This document shows, piece after piece, positions 49,528-50,740 of a stretch of DNA of 50,740 bases. Position 1 is the first letter of the stretch; each line of letters starts with the position of its first letter. This stretch comes from CAZSXU01 sp964610505. GTDB taxonomy: Bacteria > Arandabacterota > Arandabacteria > JAGLYR01. Where the stretch lies: positions 1 through 50,740 of the forward strand of contig CAZSXU010000028.1 in assembly GCA_964610505.1 (NCBI GenBank), written 5' to 3'. The notes under the pieces are model-generated. The model had not been told where the DNA came from and did not search any database. It saw only the letters and a program-made list of their open reading frames with translations. The translations under genes were made by a program, and so were the position numbers.

Positions 49528-50370
49528 ATGACTGCCGAAGCATCCTCCGCCCATCCACTCTACGTCCCCAGGATGGCGACAATCGAAAAGATGAACATGG
49601 TCACGGAACTGGAGTGTTACTTCCGGTTCGTGTTCGACGACGGCAAGCCCCTCGGGCACGGGCCCGGCCAGTTTGCCATGGTGAGCGTCTTCGGAGTCGG
49701 AGAGGCTCCGATATCCGTCAGCTCGGGCCCCACCGAGGAACCCTGGATCGAGATGGTGGTCCGCAAGACGGGGAGCGTGACCGACGCGCTTCACAAGCTC
49801 AATACCGGAGACAAGGTGGGTCTTCGGGGACCGTACGGCAGCAGCTTCCCCTTTGAGGAACTCAAGGGACATCCATTGGTCTTCATCGGCGGCGGCATCG
49901 GGATGGTCCCCCTCCGCTCGCTCGTCCAGCCCTCCGTGGCCACGGCCGATCGCTATCCGAAGGTGACCATTCTGTACGCCGCCAAGCTGCCGAAGGAACT
50001 GATGTTCGAGGATGAGATCGCCGAGTGGTCCAACAAGCCCAACGTGGACGTCCAAATCACCGTCGATGCCGGAGACGACGAGTGGAAGGGCAACGTGGGC
50101 CTCATCACCACGCTCATCCCGCCTCTGGACATCGACATCCAGAATACACTCGTCTTCGTCTGCGGCCCGCCCATCATGTACCGGTTCGTACTGATGGAGC
50201 TGGAGAAGAAGTCCATCCCGCACAAGAACATCTATCTGTCGCTCGAGCGGCGGATGAAGTGCGGGGTCGGCAAGTGCGGTCACTGCATGATCAACGACCG
50301 CTTCTGCTGTCTGGACGGGCCCGTGTTCCGGTATGATCAGATCGAAGACGCGGCGGAGGCGTTTTCGTAG
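49528..50370 (+). CDS. FAD/NAD(P)-binding, [2Fe-2S] oxidoreductase subunit (HydG/AsrB/FlxB-like)
   Basis: 280 residues. FAD domain with HGPGQFAMVSVFGVGEAPISVSSGP and MVVRKTGSVTDALHKLNTGDKVGLRGPYGSSFP; NAD domain with PLVFIGGGIGMVPLRSLV and FVCGPPIMYRFVLMEL; C-terminal [2Fe-2S] cysteines in LERRMKCGVGKCGHCMINDRFCCLDGPVF. This is the electron-transfer subunit of sulfhydrogenases, anaerobic sulfite reductase or heterodisulfide-reductase-linked FlxABCD complexes; which one depends on partners beyond the window. GAGGTGA precedes ATG 49528. Cytoplasmic. It probably moves electrons between NAD(H) and a partner complex. Confidence 0.92.
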   Translation: MTAEASSAHPLYVPRMATIEKMNMVTELECYFRFVFDDGKPLGHGPGQFAMVSVFGVGEAPISVSSGPTEEPWIEMVVRKTGSVTDALHKLNTGDKVGLRGPYGSSFPFEELKGHPLVFIGGGIGMVPLRSLVQPSVATADRYPKVTILYAAKLPKELMFEDEIAEWSNKPNVDVQITVDAGDDEWKGNVGLITTLIPPLDIDIQNTLVFVCGPPIMYRFVLMELEKKSIPHKNIYLSLERRMKCGVGKCGHCMINDRFCCLDGPVFRYDQIEDAAEAFS

Positions 50371-50396
50371 CCAAGGCAGAGCGAACAACCGACCTT

Positions 50397-50600
50397 TCCG
50401 CAGATTACGCAGATACCGCAGATGCCGGCTGCCCCGGCGACTCAAGCAAGCGGGGCAGCGAAAACCGAATCCCGCGTTCCTTGCCGTCGTCGCTCGCCCT
50501 CAGACACTTCCACTTTCGGCTCCGACTTTCAACTTTCTCCTCTCTAGTAGTATGGGCCTTGCGCTGCGGGGAGCACTCGGCGTCACTTGGCCGCAGCGTG
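50397..50600. repeat. dispersed intergenic repeats at the right edge
   Basis: GCAGATTACGCAGATACCGC (50399 onward) belongs to the CACAGATTTCACAGA family. 50515-50590 is the inverse of about 30800-30865 (AAAGTTGAAAGT... then AGTATGGGCC, then GGGGAGCACTCGGCGTCAC). No gene is supported from 50371 to the end. Confidence 0.6.
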
Positions 50601-50740
50601 AACGGGGGAATCTGAGCGACTCGGAGGGTGGGTTCCCGTAACGTTGGAACACCCCACGCTGCGGCTCTCGTTCCGGCGAGCGCTCCCCGCAGCCGGCCCG
50701 AAGCATCCCCGCAGGGCGTTGATTCTTCTCTTCGTCTTTC

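Overview
The window reads as GC-rich chromosomal DNA from a free-living Gram-negative, anaerobic or facultative bacterium. It encodes an outer-membrane barrel, lipoproteins, a TAT-exported formate dehydrogenase and several large secreted proteins with FlgD-like or type-IX-like C-terminal domains. Those domains, with the Tricorn, C25 and S9 peptidases, point to the FCB group or a neighbouring candidate phylum (Eisenbacteria- or Latescibacteria-like). That placement is inference and no rRNA gene is present to test it. The organism uses selenocysteine: fdhA has an in-frame UGA at the expected site with a SECIS-like hairpin behind it.

Region 1 (1-5300): an M23 peptidase, then two tandem paralogues of a Cys/Trp/Tyr-rich secreted protein. 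Each paralogue has its own sigma70 promoter and a shared upstream repeat. A Doc toxin/AbrB-type antitoxin pair sits between the two halves of the duplication. Region 2 (5290-9930): the most interesting locus. ArsR, a COG0701 (ArsP/YraQ-like) permease, a two-domain thioredoxin, a mini-thioredoxin, a 102-residue protein whose frame is crossed by two adjacent UGA codons (probable tandem selenocysteine), a thioredoxin-fold lipoprotein and a CcdA-type membrane thiol transporter are tightly packed in one direction. A 23-cysteine secreted protein faces them. I read this as a thiol/selenol relay coupled to an efflux permease.

Region 3 (10270-18230): rRNA methyltransferase; a small secreted protein behind a textbook sigma54 promoter; a papain-like peptidase; a small HTH protein; three tandem paralogues of a CC-motif secreted protein; and a large exported protein. 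The three paralogues, the pair in region 1 and possibly the sigma54 gene product end in the same short C-terminal motif. Region 4 (18360-29500): C25 (gingipain-like) peptidase, Tricorn-like protease, a PLP sulfur-amino-acid enzyme and an S9 peptidase lipoprotein. Region 5 (29700-40000): glycosyltransferase, VOC protein, radical SAM protein, bleomycin-hydrolase-type peptidase, PTS enzyme I, ClC transporter with CBS domains, and a porin with a long structured leader.

Region 6 (40060-50370): mobA-fdhD-fdhE-fdhA(Sec)-fdhB-nrfD, a complete membrane-bound formate dehydrogenase with its maturation factors. It is followed by a UshA-like domain fused to a tetraheme cytochrome and by an FAD/NAD/[2Fe-2S] reductase subunit.

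Intergenic DNA is unusually rich in repeats. One mobile-like family has ends starting TAGCCTGGATTATTCATGAA and several times supplies the TAG stop codon of the adjacent gene. A roughly 150-180 bp composite element follows the stop codons of rlmI and clcA, and its hairpin shows compensatory changes between the two copies. A GGGGACGC-type family and several dispersed low-complexity families are also present. I saw no tRNA, rRNA or CRISPR array.
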